This document shows, piece after piece, positions 16,095 to 24,827 of a stretch of DNA of 64,000 nucleotides. The stretch's first letter is position 1. Each line of letters begins with the position of its first letter. Both the position numbers and the translations under genes were made by a program. The notes beneath the pieces were generated by a model. That model searched no databases, was not told the DNA's origin, and saw only the letters and a program-made list of their open reading frames with translations. The DNA is from Clostridia bacterium. GTDB lineage: Bacteria > Bacillota > Clostridia > Christensenellales > Christensenellaceae. Where the stretch lies: assembly GCA_017439085.1 (NCBI GenBank), contig JAFRTU010000015.1, positions 124,001 to 188,000 of the forward strand, read 5' to 3'.

Positions 16095-16775
16095 ATGGAA
16101 AGAACAGAGATAGGAAGATTTTCCTTCATTACCGACGGGAACCCTGCTTCCCCGGTATGGGTCATCCAGCCCATGGATGATCATGACCTTGAAGGTATGG
16201 AAAAGGAACTGAGATATATAAGAAAAAGGACGGGGGGTTTCTTTTTCATCGCCCTTCTCGTGAATGACTGGGATGATGAACTGTCCCCTTGGGATGCCCC
16301 TCCGGCATTTGGGGACAGGGGATTCGGGCATGGAGCGGATGATACCCTTTCATATATCTTCGATGTCCTTTTGCCGTATCTCAGAGAAAAAAACGGTGAA
16401 GCAGAGAAAAAACTTATCCTTGCAGGTTATTCCCTTGCAGGTCTGTTTGCACTGTATGGCGGCTACAGGGGAGGATTCGACGCAGTGGTAGGTGCTTCGC
16501 CCTCAGTATGGTTCGAAGGGTTCAGGGATTTTGTCACAGGCCGGGATATAAAGACCGGAGCTGTATATCTGAGTCTCGGCAATAAGGAGGAGAAGACCAG
16601 AAATCCTGTAATGTCGAGGGTTGGAGATGAGATCCGTTTCCTGTATGATCACCTGAAGGACAGGGCTGACTGCGTGCTCGAATGGAACGAGGGGAACCAT
16701 TTCATTGACTCGGATATCAGAACCGGAAAAGGGATAGCCTGGGCTCTAAAGGGACTCAGGGACAGAGGCGACTGA
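16095..16775 (+). CDS. Alpha/beta-hydrolase, putative esterase
   Basis: A 226-residue cytosolic hydrolase. The nucleophile elbow GYSLAG (Ser) in the middle, a later Asp-containing region and GNHF near the C-terminus (candidate catalytic His) fit the alpha/beta-hydrolase triad and resemble the putative-esterase (esterase D/IroE-like) group. No signal peptide. The ATG at 16095 follows GAGGAGAAAAG; an in-frame ATG at 16065 is too early to have a ribosome site. A TATAAT at 16068-16073 without a clear -35 could drive it. Substrate cannot be inferred. Confidence 0.7.
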   Translation: MERTEIGRFSFITDGNPASPVWVIQPMDDHDLEGMEKELRYIRKRTGGFFFIALLVNDWDDELSPWDAPPAFGDRGFGHGADDTLSYIFDVLLPYLREKNGEAEKKLILAGYSLAGLFALYGGYRGGFDAVVGASPSVWFEGFRDFVTGRDIKTGAVYLSLGNKEEKTRNPVMSRVGDEIRFLYDHLKDRADCVLEWNEGNHFIDSDIRTGKGIAWALKGLRDRGD

Positions 16776-16788
16776 GAGGTCCTCTCAA

Positions 16789-16817
16789 TTGTACTGTACC
16801 TGCCGTACTGATATAAT
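16789..16817 (+). promoter_or_regulatory. pyk promoter
   Basis: TTGTAC, 17-base spacer, TATAAT. The leader is about 47 bases long and holds AAACGATATAG at 16830-16840 and a 14-bp palindrome before the ribosome site. Confidence 0.8.
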
Positions 16818-16840
16818 TTATTAAGGGATAAACGATATAG

Positions 16841-16854
16841 CTGCCTTAAGGCAG
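16841..16854. promoter_or_regulatory. Palindrome in the pyk leader
   Basis: Perfect 14-bp palindrome CTGCCTTAAGGCAG just before the CGGAG ribosome site of pyk. Its position downstream of the start of transcription suggests a repressor operator; the symmetric sequence would form only a poor RNA hairpin because it has no loop. Confidence 0.45.
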
Positions 16855-16870
16855 AACGGAGATATAAATC

Positions 16871-18286
16871 ATGAGAAAGACTAAGATTGTATGTACCATA
16901 GGGCCTGCGAGCGATTCCGAAGAGATGCTTAGAAAACTGTGCCTTGCAGGAATGAACGTGGCGAGACTGAACTTCTCACATGGGACCCATGAGGAACATC
17001 TTGAGAGGATAAACAGGATAAAGAAGGTGAGAGAAGAACTCGGCATGCCGATAGCCATCATGCTGGATACCAAGGGACCTGAATACAGGATCGGTACCTT
17101 TGAGAACGGCAGGGTGATGCTGGAGGAGGGACAGAAGTTCACCTTTACTACTGAAGATGTTACCGGTAACGAAAGTATTGTATCGGTAAGCTACAAGAAT
17201 CTGGCAAATGAGATAGGGGAAGGAGATACCATTCTCGTTAATAACGGGATGATCGAATGCAAAGTCCTCTCCAGTGACGGTATCAAGCTCGAGACGGAGG
17301 TCGTGCTCGGAGGAGAACTCTCCAACAGGAAGAGCATGAGCTTTCCCGGAAAGCACTTAAAACAGATATATCTCTCTAACCAGGATAAGGAGGACATCAG
17401 ATTCGGAGTCGAAAACGACGTCGATTTCATAGCATGCTCCTTTGTCTCCATCGAGCAGGATCTTATAGACGTTCATGAATTCTTAAAGAGCATCAACGGA
17501 GATGATACGGTTGAACTCATAGCAAAGATAGAGAATCAGTCCGGAGCGGATAACATCGATGACATAGCCAAGCAGTGCGACGGCATAATGGTCGCAAGAG
17601 GAGATATGGGTGTGGAAGTCCCGTTCGAACAGCTCCCGGCCATACAGAAGGATCTCATCACGAAGTGCAGGATGCTCGGAAAAAGGGTCATAACTGCTAC
17701 GGAGATGCTGGAATCCATGATACAGAACCCGAGACCTACGAGAGCGGAGGCATCTGACGTAGCAAATGCTGTATACGACGGTTCGAGCGCGGTCATGCTC
17801 TCAGGAGAGACCGCTGCAGGAAAGTATCCGGTACAGGCAGTGAAGGCAATGGCCAGGATATGCGAAGCTACAGAGCACAATATCAACTACAAGGAGAGAT
17901 TCTACAGGTACGACTTCATAATCCATAACGACATAGACGCCATAAGCCACGCAACCTGCGGAATGGCAATAGACATAGATGCTAAGGCCATAGTGGTATG
18001 TTCACTCTCAGGATGGACCGCAAGGATGGTATCCAGGTTCCGTTCACCGGTCGATATAATCGGCCTTACCACCAGCGAGAAGACATACAGAAGGCTTGCT
18101 CTTTCATGGGCAGTCACTCCGAGAATGGCTGAGATGCTCCCGTCCACGGAAGTTCTGTTCTATACTGCAAAGAAGGTGGCGGTGGAGGCATTCAAACTCC
18201 AGAAGGGTGACAGGATAGTGCTCACCGGCGGAGTCACGAACGGGCAATCCGGTAACACGAACCTCATAAAGATAGAGACTATCTGA
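16871..18286 (+). CDS. pyk: Pyruvate kinase
   Basis: Final ATP-forming step of glycolysis. The 471-residue protein has the usual blocks: TKIVCTIGPAS and ARLNFSHG at the N-terminus, MLDTKGPEYRIG, KIENQSGADNIDDI with the catalytic lysine, VARGDMGVEVP and TATEMLESM, and a C-terminal allosteric domain with VVCSLSGWTARMVSRFR. It lacks the extra C-terminal PEP-utilizer-like domain found in Bacillus pyruvate kinase. It has its own promoter and a terminator-like hairpin after the stop, so it appears monocistronic. Confidence 0.97.
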   Translation: MRKTKIVCTIGPASDSEEMLRKLCLAGMNVARLNFSHGTHEEHLERINRIKKVREELGMPIAIMLDTKGPEYRIGTFENGRVMLEEGQKFTFTTEDVTGNESIVSVSYKNLANEIGEGDTILVNNGMIECKVLSSDGIKLETEVVLGGELSNRKSMSFPGKHLKQIYLSNQDKEDIRFGVENDVDFIACSFVSIEQDLIDVHEFLKSINGDDTVELIAKIENQSGADNIDDIAKQCDGIMVARGDMGVEVPFEQLPAIQKDLITKCRMLGKRVITATEMLESMIQNPRPTRAEASDVANAVYDGSSAVMLSGETAAGKYPVQAVKAMARICEATEHNINYKERFYRYDFIIHNDIDAISHATCGMAIDIDAKAIVVCSLSGWTARMVSRFRSPVDIIGLTTSEKTYRRLALSWAVTPRMAEMLPSTEVLFYTAKKVAVEAFKLQKGDRIVLTGGVTNGQSGNTNLIKIETI

Positions 18287-18319
18287 ACAGAATAAACCAC
18301 ATATATATTCTTAAATAAC

Positions 18320-18361
18320 ATAACCGATTTCGGTGTTAAAAAAGACCGGAATCGGTTATTA
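18320..18361 (+). terminator. Hairpin after pyk
   Basis: A 15-bp stem (one G-U pair) from 18320-18334 with 18345-18359 around a 10-base A-rich loop, followed by the modest T-rich tail TATTAT. It probably ends the pyk transcript; it could also act in the glyA leader, since no other promoter for glyA is clear. Confidence 0.6.
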
Positions 18362-18402
18362 TTATGTATAAACGATACTTTAAGGAAAAGGCGGGCCATA
18401 TC

Positions 18403-19641
18403 ATGACGGATTACAATGAGATCAGAAAAGCGGATCCCGAAATATTCGAGATCATGGAAATGGAAGAGAAGAGACAGGAGTCCTTCCTGGAGCTTATTGC
18501 ATCCGAGAACATTGTCTCCAAGGCTGTCATGCAGGCAGCAGGGTCGCACCTTACCAACAAGTATGCGGAAGGATATCCTGGAAAGCGTAATTACGGCGGC
18601 TGCGAATATGTCGACATGGTGGAGGAACTTGCCAAAAAAAGAGCGATGAGCCTGTTCGGAGCAGAGTATGCAAATGTGCAGCCCCATTCCGGCAGTCAGG
18701 CTAATCTGGCCGTTTTTCAGGCATTCATGAAGCCGGGAGATACGCTTCTTGGCATGGATATCTCCCATGGCGGACACATCACTCATGGAAGCCCTGAGAA
18801 CTTGTCCGGAAAGATGTATAACGTCATCACTTACGGAGTAAGAAGGGATACCGAGACCATTGACTATGATAAGGTCGAGGACCTTATAAGGATACACAGA
18901 CCAAGGATAGTGATCGCAGGCGCAAGCGCATATCCGAGAAACATAGATTTCAAAGTCATGAGCGAGATGGCTCACAGGTATGACGCTCTTCTAATGGCTG
19001 ACATGGCACATATCGCAGGACTCGTGGCTGCAGAAGAGCATATGAATCCCGTGGAGTATGCGGATGTGGTGACTTCCGCCACGAACAAGACGCTCAGAGG
19101 ACCCAGGGGAGGTTTTATCCTCTGCAGGGAAGAATATGGCAAACTGATAGACAGAGCTGTGTTCCCCGGGACTCAGGGCGGTCCTCTCATGAACGTCATA
19201 GCAGCCAAGGCCGTATGCTTCAGAGAGGCGATGACCCAGAAGTTCAGGAAGTACCAGAAGCAGACCGTAAAAAATGCCAAAACCCTTGCCGAAAGGATCA
19301 TGGCAAACGGGATCAGGGTCGTTTCCGGAGGCACTGACAATCATCTGATCCTGGCAGATGTCTACAGGAGCGGCATGACGGGAAAACAGGCAGAGATCCT
19401 TCTAGATAAAGCGCATATCACCCTCAACAAATGCAGCATCCCGTTTGAAACACTGAGTCCCTTCGAGACCAGCGGTATAAGGATAGGTACTCCGTCCGTG
19501 ACGTCAAGAGGCTTCACGGAGAAGGAATGTGAGAAGATTGCTGACCTGATCTCGCTCGTCATAAATGACGGAGAGATCGCGGTTCCTGTAGTCAGGGGAG
19601 AAGTCGACAGACTCACGAAGGAATTCCCGATATACAGGTAA
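18403..19641 (+). CDS. glyA: Serine hydroxymethyltransferase
   Basis: Interconverts serine and glycine with tetrahydrofolate, PLP-dependent. The 412-residue protein shows [38 protein letters not shown], the PLP-aspartate block [11 protein letters not shown] and the lysine block [14 protein letters not shown] (K229). The residue before the PLP lysine is Asn (N228), where most SHMTs have His. The ATG at 18403 fits the family N-terminus; an in-frame ATG at 18364 lies at the edge of the upstream hairpin and lacks a ribosome site. AAACGATAC at 18370-18378 lies in the leader. Confidence 0.95.
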   Translation: MTDYNEIRKADPEIFEIMEMEEKRQESFLELIASENIVSKAVMQAAGSHLTNKYAEGYPGKRNYGGCEYVDMVEELAKKRAMSLFGAEYANVQPHSGSQANLAVFQAFMKPGDTLLGMDISHGGHITHGSPENLSGKMYNVITYGVRRDTETIDYDKVEDLIRIHRPRIVIAGASAYPRNIDFKVMSEMAHRYDALLMADMAHIAGLVAAEEHMNPVEYADVVTSATNKTLRGPRGGFILCREEYGKLIDRAVFPGTQGGPLMNVIAAKAVCFREAMTQKFRKYQKQTVKNAKTLAERIMANGIRVVSGGTDNHLILADVYRSGMTGKQAEILLDKAHITLNKCSIPFETLSPFETSGIRIGTPSVTSRGFTEKECEKIADLISLVINDGEIAVPVVRGEVDRLTKEFPIYR

Positions 19642-19661
19642 CGGATTCATAGTTTGTTAAT

Positions 19662-19690
19662 TTGATAAATACTGCTCTGTGTGGTATAAA
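19662..19690 (+). promoter_or_regulatory. Promoter of the LCP gene
   Basis: TTGATA, 17-base spacer, TATAAA. AAACGATATAG follows 10 bases after the -10 box (19701-19711), nearly the same arrangement as at pyk. Confidence 0.8.
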
Positions 19691-19728
19691 ATTCAGGGCA
19701 AAACGATATAGATTCAAGAGGTCATTTA

Positions 19729-21276
19729 ATGGCAGAGAGAAGAAGACGCCGTACGGCATATGAGAATGAGGGAAAGACTCCCGTAGTGAAACAGGAAAAT
19801 GAAAACAGCAAGGGCCTCAGCATGGGCACCATCGGTATCATCATTTCGGCAGTAATGCTGGTGACGATGATCGTATTTGACGTGCTCTTGGCAAAGGTCA
19901 AGATCCTCGAGACCAAGCACCTGGTGCTTATCATCATAGGACTGCTCCTCCTTATAGGTATATACTGTCTGGTCCTCATCTTCAGCAAGAAGAAGAGCAG
20001 ATTCATCGTGGCGGCAGCTACTCTCGGAGTGATCTTTATCGCACTCATATACGGCATCTCGGTATGTTCTAAGTTCCTGAATACCATTGATAACATCACG
20101 GACAATACAAAGGAACTGGTAAATATCTCGGTCTATGTCAAGACAGAGGATACCGCAAAGGAATTCTCGGATATCAAAGGTGATAGATTCGGCATACTGA
20201 AGACTCTGGACAGGGAGTCCACTGACAAGACGATAGAAAAGATCGATAAGGAGATCAAGGGGACTATAAATGTCAGCGAATATGACGGCATCATAGAACT
20301 CATCGAGGCATTGCTGAATGACGAGGTGAGGTCCATTATCGTAAACCCCGAATATCTCGATATAGTATACGATCTCGACCAGTATGAAGGGCTGAAGGAC
20401 AGCATCAGAGAGCTCTCAAATTATTCCATTGAAACGGACACCAAGGAAAACAGCGGAAAAACCGAGCCTGTGGACACGAACAAGGATGTTATATCCCTCT
20501 ATATCAGCGGTATAGACAGCAGGGACGGACTCGTTGCAAAGAGCAGGAGCGACGTCAACATCATCGCAACGATAAACCTAAAGACCAGACAGGTCTCTCT
20601 TATCTCCACACCAAGAGACTATTTCGTTCCTCTCTCCATATCAGGAGGAAAGAGGGATAAGCTGACACATGCCGGGATCTATGGGGTGAACGTAAGCGTG
20701 GAGACGCTTGAGATGCTCTACGGTATCGACATAGACTATTATTTCAGGGTCAATTTCACCGGATTTGAGAGGATAGTGGACAGCTTAGGCGGAGTCGAAG
20801 TGTATTCCGCATATGCATTCACTTCACATCATCACAGATTCAAGTTCACAAAAGGATATAACAAGGTCAACGGGGCTCAGGCGCTCGACTTTGCAAGGGA
20901 GAGATACGCGTTCAAGACCGGAGACGTACAGCGCGGAAAGAACCAGATGGAACTCATCAAGGCGATTCTGAAGAAGGCAATGTCAAAGGAGATCCTTACC
21001 AAGTACGGTCAAGTGCTGGATTCGCTTAAGGGAGCTTTCGAGACATCGCTGCCTTACGAGCTTATTGCAGAGATAGCAAAGGGACAGGTTTACAATCAGG
21101 GAGACTGGAACATCGTGAGCTATACCGTAACTGGTACAGGCGCTCATGACAAGCCGTACTCTCTCAGCACGAATGCCTATGTCATGATACCTAATATGGA
21201 TACCGTGGCAAAGGCTCAGGAGATGATGAGACAGTGCAGGGACGGAGAGACACTTACCGATCCGAATGCAGAATGA
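19729..21276 (+). CDS. LytR-CpsA-Psr (LCP) family cell-wall polymer ligase
   Basis: Attaches undecaprenyl-linked wall polymers to peptidoglycan outside the membrane. The 515-residue protein has a basic N-terminus (RRRRRTAYE), about three membrane helices (residues 33-52, 62-84, 89-108), an accessory domain and the LCP domain with NIIATINLKTRQVSLISTPR (polyprenyl-phosphate-binding arginine), DYYFRVNFTGFERIVDSLGG and ARERYAFKTGDVQRGKNQ. The multi-helix N-terminus resembles the CpsA/Wzg type rather than single-anchor LytR. It has its own promoter and a strong terminator. Confidence 0.92.
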   Translation: MAERRRRRTAYENEGKTPVVKQENENSKGLSMGTIGIIISAVMLVTMIVFDVLLAKVKILETKHLVLIIIGLLLLIGIYCLVLIFSKKKSRFIVAAATLGVIFIALIYGISVCSKFLNTIDNITDNTKELVNISVYVKTEDTAKEFSDIKGDRFGILKTLDRESTDKTIEKIDKEIKGTINVSEYDGIIELIEALLNDEVRSIIVNPEYLDIVYDLDQYEGLKDSIRELSNYSIETDTKENSGKTEPVDTNKDVISLYISGIDSRDGLVAKSRSDVNIIATINLKTRQVSLISTPRDYFVPLSISGGKRDKLTHAGIYGVNVSVETLEMLYGIDIDYYFRVNFTGFERIVDSLGGVEVYSAYAFTSHHHRFKFTKGYNKVNGAQALDFARERYAFKTGDVQRGKNQMELIKAILKKAMSKEILTKYGQVLDSLKGAFETSLPYELIAEIAKGQVYNQGDWNIVSYTVTGTGAHDKPYSLSTNAYVMIPNMDTVAKAQEMMRQCRDGETLTDPNAE

Positions 21277-21292
21277 ATAAAGCAGAGATGAA

Positions 21293-21327
21293 AAGAACCC
21301 GTTCAGTTTTTGAACGGGTTCTTTTTT
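21293..21327. terminator. Terminator after the LCP gene, shared with the convergent rubredoxin fusion gene
   Basis: A 13-bp perfect stem with a 5-base loop, followed by TTTTT on the plus strand. The plus-strand T-run touches the stop codon of the minus-strand gene, so the same hairpin can terminate both. Confidence 0.9.
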
Positions 21328-21947
21328 CACTCCTCATAGATCGGTTCGAAATCATCCTTCCCGTGTCCGCAGAGGGGACAGACGAAATCATCAGGAAGTT
21401 CACTCACCATAATGGTATACTTGCAGATCCTGCAGCGCCAGCCGATTATCTTTTTTTCAGGCTTTGGAGCTTCGGGCTTTGGCTTCACATCTGAATGATA
21501 TCTTGCATATGTGAGAGGCTTCTTCTTGTTCAGGACCCTTGCATCGGTCACCTCGGCTACGAAAAGAGTATGCGTTCCGAGGTCCGTGGATTCGACGACC
21601 CTGCAGCTCAGTACTGCACATGTGCTGTATGAAAGATAGACTATGCCGTTATCATCCCTAGGAAGGCTGAAACGTGAAAGCTTGTCCACATCCCTTCCGC
21701 TCTGCATTCCGAAATGCCTTATGGTCTCGAACCTGACATCCTCGTCCAGTATGCTCACGGTGAATAATCCGCTCTTTTTAAGAAGCTCACAGGTAAAATT
21801 CTTGTTTATGACAGAAACTGCTATCCTTATTGGATCGTTGGCGACCTGGATGCATGTATTGGTGATGCACCCGTTATCCCTTCCCTCAAACCGGGTAGCC
21901 AGCATGAATACTCCGTATTCCAGTCTGAATAATGCTGTATTATCCAT
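21327..21947 (-). CDS. Flavin reductase domain-rubredoxin fusion (high-molecular-weight rubredoxin type)
   Basis: A 206-residue cytosolic electron-transfer protein. Residues 1-150 form a flavin-reductase-like FMN domain (LEYGVFMLATRF, NTCIQVANDPIRIAVSV). After a Pro/Lys-rich linker, residues 168-206 form a rubredoxin with two iron-binding pairs, CRIC and CPLC. In acetogens such Hrb proteins pass electrons from NADH to flavodiiron proteins for oxygen and NO removal; that role here is inferred. AGGAGG lies 8 bases before the ATG at 21947. No flavodiiron gene is present in the window. Confidence 0.88.
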   Translation of the reverse strand: MDNTALFRLEYGVFMLATRFEGRDNGCITNTCIQVANDPIRIAVSVINKNFTCELLKKSGLFTVSILDEDVRFETIRHFGMQSGRDVDKLSRFSLPRDDNGIVYLSYSTCAVLSCRVVESTDLGTHTLFVAEVTDARVLNKKKPLTYARYHSDVKPKPEAPKPEKKIIGWRCRICKYTIMVSELPDDFVCPLCGHGKDDFEPIYEE

Positions 21948-22065
21948 GTCTATACCTCCTCTGATTTAAGTATACATTGAAAACGTAAAAGAGTGACATA
22001 CCGATCTTGTTTTATGCTAAAGGAATGAGGATGGATTTAAATGATCGGGGAAATAGGACGCGGAA

Positions 22066-22074
22066 TGATATAAT
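22066..22074 (+). promoter_or_regulatory. Extended -10 promoter of the aldo/keto reductase gene
   Basis: TGA-TATAAT, 28 bases before the start codon; no good -35 box. Confidence 0.5.
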
Positions 22075-22102
22075 AAAGACAAAGGAAGAAAGGAGAAAAT
22101 GC

Positions 22103-23287
22103 ATGATATATAACGACTTTAACGGACTGAAGCTTTCAAGGCTCGGTTTCGGATGTATGAGATTCAAAAGAGAAGATAACGGAGAGGTCGATCAGGAGAC
22201 CGTCAACAGCATGTTCAGGAAAGCATACGAGGCAGGAGTGAACTATTTCGATACCGCATATCCGTATCTTGACGGCAAGAGCGAGAATGCCATGGCCGAA
22301 GCCCTCAAGGATTATCCGAGAGAGAGCTATTATATAGCAGACAAGTTCCCGGGACATTCTCTTCCGGGCCCGATAGACAATCTGGCTCTGTTCAACATCT
22401 CTCTTCAGAGATGCCGTACGGACTATTTCGATTTCTATCTGCTTCACAACATCAACGAGTGGTCGATAAAGATATATGAGGATCCTGAATATCACATAAT
22501 GCCCGACATCTTCAGGATGAGAGACGAAGGAAAGATCAAACATCTTGGTTTCTCTTTCCACGGAGGCCCTGAACTTCTTGAAAAGCTGCTCACGAAATAT
22601 GAAGGGGAATTCGAATTCGTACAGATACAGTGCAATTACCTTGACTGGACACTTCAGGATGCGAAGAAGAAATATGAGATCATCACCGCTCACGGACTCG
22701 GAGTATGGGTCATGGAGCCGGTGAGGGGAGGAAACCTTGCAAGACTCAGCGATGCAAATACTGAGAAACTCAGAAAACTCGATCCCGAGGCAAGCACCGC
22801 ATCCTTCGGATTCAGATTCCTTCAGGATCTTCCGAATGTGAGGATGATCCTCTCCGGAATGAACGAAGTTTCACAGGTAGAGGACAATCTTAAGACCTTT
22901 AAGGAGCACAGACCTCTAAGCAAGTCGGAGAGGGACACGCTGTTTGAGATAGCGGAATCACTGAAATCCGGTGTTCCATGTACTCAGTGCAGATATTGCT
23001 GTGCAGGCTGTCCGATGGAACTCGACATACCATATCTCATAAGCTGCTACAACGATTACAAGGTATCTCAGTCAGCGATGAGTTCAATGAGGCTCGATGG
23101 GCTTGATGATGACAAAAAGCCTGCAAACTGCATAGGATGCGGTCAGTGTGCACATGCCTGTCCACAGGGGATAGATGTCCCGAAAGTGCTTGCCGAGCTT
23201 GCAGAGCTCTATGAGACCGGACCGAAATGGGCAAATCAGGCAAAGAGCCGCCACGAGGCCATCAAGAGAGACCTGAACATGGGCTGA
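22103..23287 (+). CDS. Aldo/keto reductase with C-terminal 4Fe-4S ferredoxin domain
   Basis: A 394-residue oxidoreductase. The TIM-barrel part has the catalytic residues in order: Asp and Tyr in YFDTAYPYLDGKSE, Lys in YIADKFPG and His in YLLHNI. The last 90 residues hold two iron-sulfur clusters' worth of cysteines, CTQCRYCCAGCP and CIGCGQCAHACP, typical of the clostridial ferredoxin-AKR subfamily. Substrate unknown. The ATG at 22103 has AGGAG nearby; an earlier in-frame ATG at 22007 precedes the promoter and is rejected. The zinc-ribbon gene follows 10 bases downstream. Confidence 0.93.
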   Translation: MIYNDFNGLKLSRLGFGCMRFKREDNGEVDQETVNSMFRKAYEAGVNYFDTAYPYLDGKSENAMAEALKDYPRESYYIADKFPGHSLPGPIDNLALFNISLQRCRTDYFDFYLLHNINEWSIKIYEDPEYHIMPDIFRMRDEGKIKHLGFSFHGGPELLEKLLTKYEGEFEFVQIQCNYLDWTLQDAKKKYEIITAHGLGVWVMEPVRGGNLARLSDANTEKLRKLDPEASTASFGFRFLQDLPNVRMILSGMNEVSQVEDNLKTFKEHRPLSKSERDTLFEIAESLKSGVPCTQCRYCCAGCPMELDIPYLISCYNDYKVSQSAMSSMRLDGLDDDKKPANCIGCGQCAHACPQGIDVPKVLAELAELYETGPKWANQAKSRHEAIKRDLNMG

Positions 23288-23297
23288 GGTGCAAAAG

Positions 23298-23708
23298 ATG
23301 AGCGAAAATTGCAGATTCTGCGGAGCAGAGATACCGGAAGGCGCAGTCTACTGTCCGTCCTGCGGGAGAAAGGTCGCGGGAAAGACGGTGGAGGAAGTCA
23401 TAGACGGATTCCTTTCGAATGAGAGATTCACTGAGCTTTCTGAGAAGCTCGGACAGAAAGCAGAGGAACTGGAAAAAGGTTTCAATGAAAGCGGTATCCC
23501 TGAAGCTTTGGAAAATCTCGGGCAGAAAGCAAACGATTTCTTCGAGTCCGACAGGTTCAGGGAGTTCGAGGATACTGTAAATGACAAACTGAACAGCATA
23601 GATGTCGACAGCATCCTGAACAGCGAGCCCGTAAGAAAGGTCGGAAATGGTCTGGAGATCCTGGCAACGAAGATCAACGAGGCCATAGATGAGATATTCA
23701 ATCAATAA
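23298..23708 (+). CDS. Zinc-ribbon protein with helical tail
   Basis: A 136-residue protein. The N-terminus is a zinc ribbon with two pairs, CRFC and CPSC, ending CGRKV; the rest is predicted as acidic helices (EKLGQKAEELEKGF and similar repeats), with no membrane helix. Function unknown. The ATG at 23298 follows GAGGT at good spacing and 10 bases after the aldo/keto reductase stop, so the two are co-transcribed and end at the terminator just downstream. Confidence 0.75.
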   Translation: MSENCRFCGAEIPEGAVYCPSCGRKVAGKTVEEVIDGFLSNERFTELSEKLGQKAEELEKGFNESGIPEALENLGQKANDFFESDRFREFEDTVNDKLNSIDVDSILNSEPVRKVGNGLEILATKINEAIDEIFNQ

Positions 23709-23713
23709 AATAG

Positions 23714-23742
23714 TATCCCGGTTGATACCGGGATATTTTTTT
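23714..23742 (+). terminator. Terminator after the zinc-ribbon gene
   Basis: 9-bp stem TATCCCGGT/ACCGGGATA with a TGAT loop and a run of seven T. Confidence 0.92.
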
Positions 23743-23757
23743 ATGTACAGGTAATAA

Positions 23758-23786
23758 TTGTGATAAGATAGGATTAAAGATAATCT
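23758..23786 (+). promoter_or_regulatory. Possible promoter of the fructokinase gene
   Basis: TTGTGA, 17-base spacer, TAATCT; the -10 matches only four of six positions. Confidence 0.4.
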
Positions 23787-23808
23787 GAATCTATAGGGAG
23801 ATTTATTT

Positions 23809-24747
23809 ATGGCTAGAGTATATTGCGTCGGCGAACTGCTGATAGACTTTATTCCCGGAACTGAGAAGGACAGCTATATAAAAAAGGCAGGCGGAGCTCC
23901 TGCCAACGTGGCTGTAGCAGTTGCCAGGAACGGTGTGGATGCATCTCTTGCATGCAAGGTCGGAAACGACGATTTCGGAAGATTCCTGCTGGATACAATG
24001 AAGGAACAGGGAGTCACTGTTGCAACTCCTGAGATGATAGACGAGGCCATCACTACGCTTGCATTTGTCTCACTTACTCCTGAGGGAGAGAGAAGCTTCA
24101 CTTTCGCACGGAAGCCGGGAGCGGATATGTTTCTGAAAGCGGAGGAGATAAAGGATGAGGACATCATGGAGAGCGACATCATTCACGCAGGCTCGCTAAC
24201 CCTTCAGAAGACGCCTTCAAGGGATGCCACTATCACGGCTCTCAGAAAAGGACATGAGATGGGAAAACTCGTTTCCTTTGACATCAACTACAGGCCTAAC
24301 CTCTGGAACGGCGAGAAGGAAAAGGCAATGGAATCTGTCGAGAGCATATTCCCGTATATCAATATGCTGAAGATCTCTGACGAAGAGACCGATTTCGTTG
24401 GAGGTATAGAGAATATCCATGATTTCATGGAAAAGAACGACATACCTCTTGTAGTGGAGACTCTCGGAGGGGAAGGTTCAAGGGCCTTCTTCAACGGAAA
24501 GGAAGTTAGAGCAGAAGGATTCAAGGCAAAGGTCGTGGATACGACAGGAGCCGGAGATGCATTCTGGGGAGCCTTCATGGCTTGTCTGCTGCTGCAGGGA
24601 GTTAGGAAACCTGCAGACCTGACCGATGAGATATTGTATAAGGCTCTCAGATACGGTAACGCCTCAGGAAGCATATGTGTATCAAACAAGGGCGCTATAG
24701 CATCCATACCTACCAGGGAACAGATAGAAGAACTGCTCGGAAGATGA
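23809..24747 (+). CDS. PfkB-family carbohydrate kinase, probably fructokinase
   Basis: Phosphorylates a sugar, most likely fructose to fructose 6-phosphate. The 312-residue protein has GELLIDFIPG and the GGAPANVAVAVARNG block at the N-terminus and the PfkB signature DTTGAGDAFWGAF with the catalytic Asp near the C-terminus. The overall sequence is ScrK-like. About 5 kb downstream lie the GH36 and GH32 hydrolases that would release fructose from sucrose-type sugars, which supports the substrate. It stands alone between terminators. Confidence 0.88.
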   Translation: MARVYCVGELLIDFIPGTEKDSYIKKAGGAPANVAVAVARNGVDASLACKVGNDDFGRFLLDTMKEQGVTVATPEMIDEAITTLAFVSLTPEGERSFTFARKPGADMFLKAEEIKDEDIMESDIIHAGSLTLQKTPSRDATITALRKGHEMGKLVSFDINYRPNLWNGEKEKAMESVESIFPYINMLKISDEETDFVGGIENIHDFMEKNDIPLVVETLGGEGSRAFFNGKEVRAEGFKAKVVDTTGAGDAFWGAFMACLLLQGVRKPADLTDEILYKALRYGNASGSICVSNKGAIASIPTREQIEELLGR

Positions 24748-24768
24748 TATGAAATAATGAAAAGCACG

Positions 24769-24799
24769 GCCGGTCATATGAATGACCGGCATTTTCTTT
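24769..24799 (+). terminator. Terminator after the fructokinase gene
   Basis: 9-bp perfect stem GCCGGTCAT/ATGACCGGC, 4-base loop, tail ATTTTCTTT. Confidence 0.85.
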
Positions 24800-24827
24800 A
24801 TGGAAAAAGGGCCTGAAACAGGGCAAA

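Noticed and set aside
15866..16174. N-terminal extension of the exonuclease-like gene
   Set aside because: Would overlap the leader and start of the divergent esterase, and the added residues look non-protein-like; internal ATG 15865 accepted instead.
16776..16786. GAGAGG-T-CCTCTC after the esterase gene
   Set aside because: One-base loop and no T-run, so not an intrinsic terminator.
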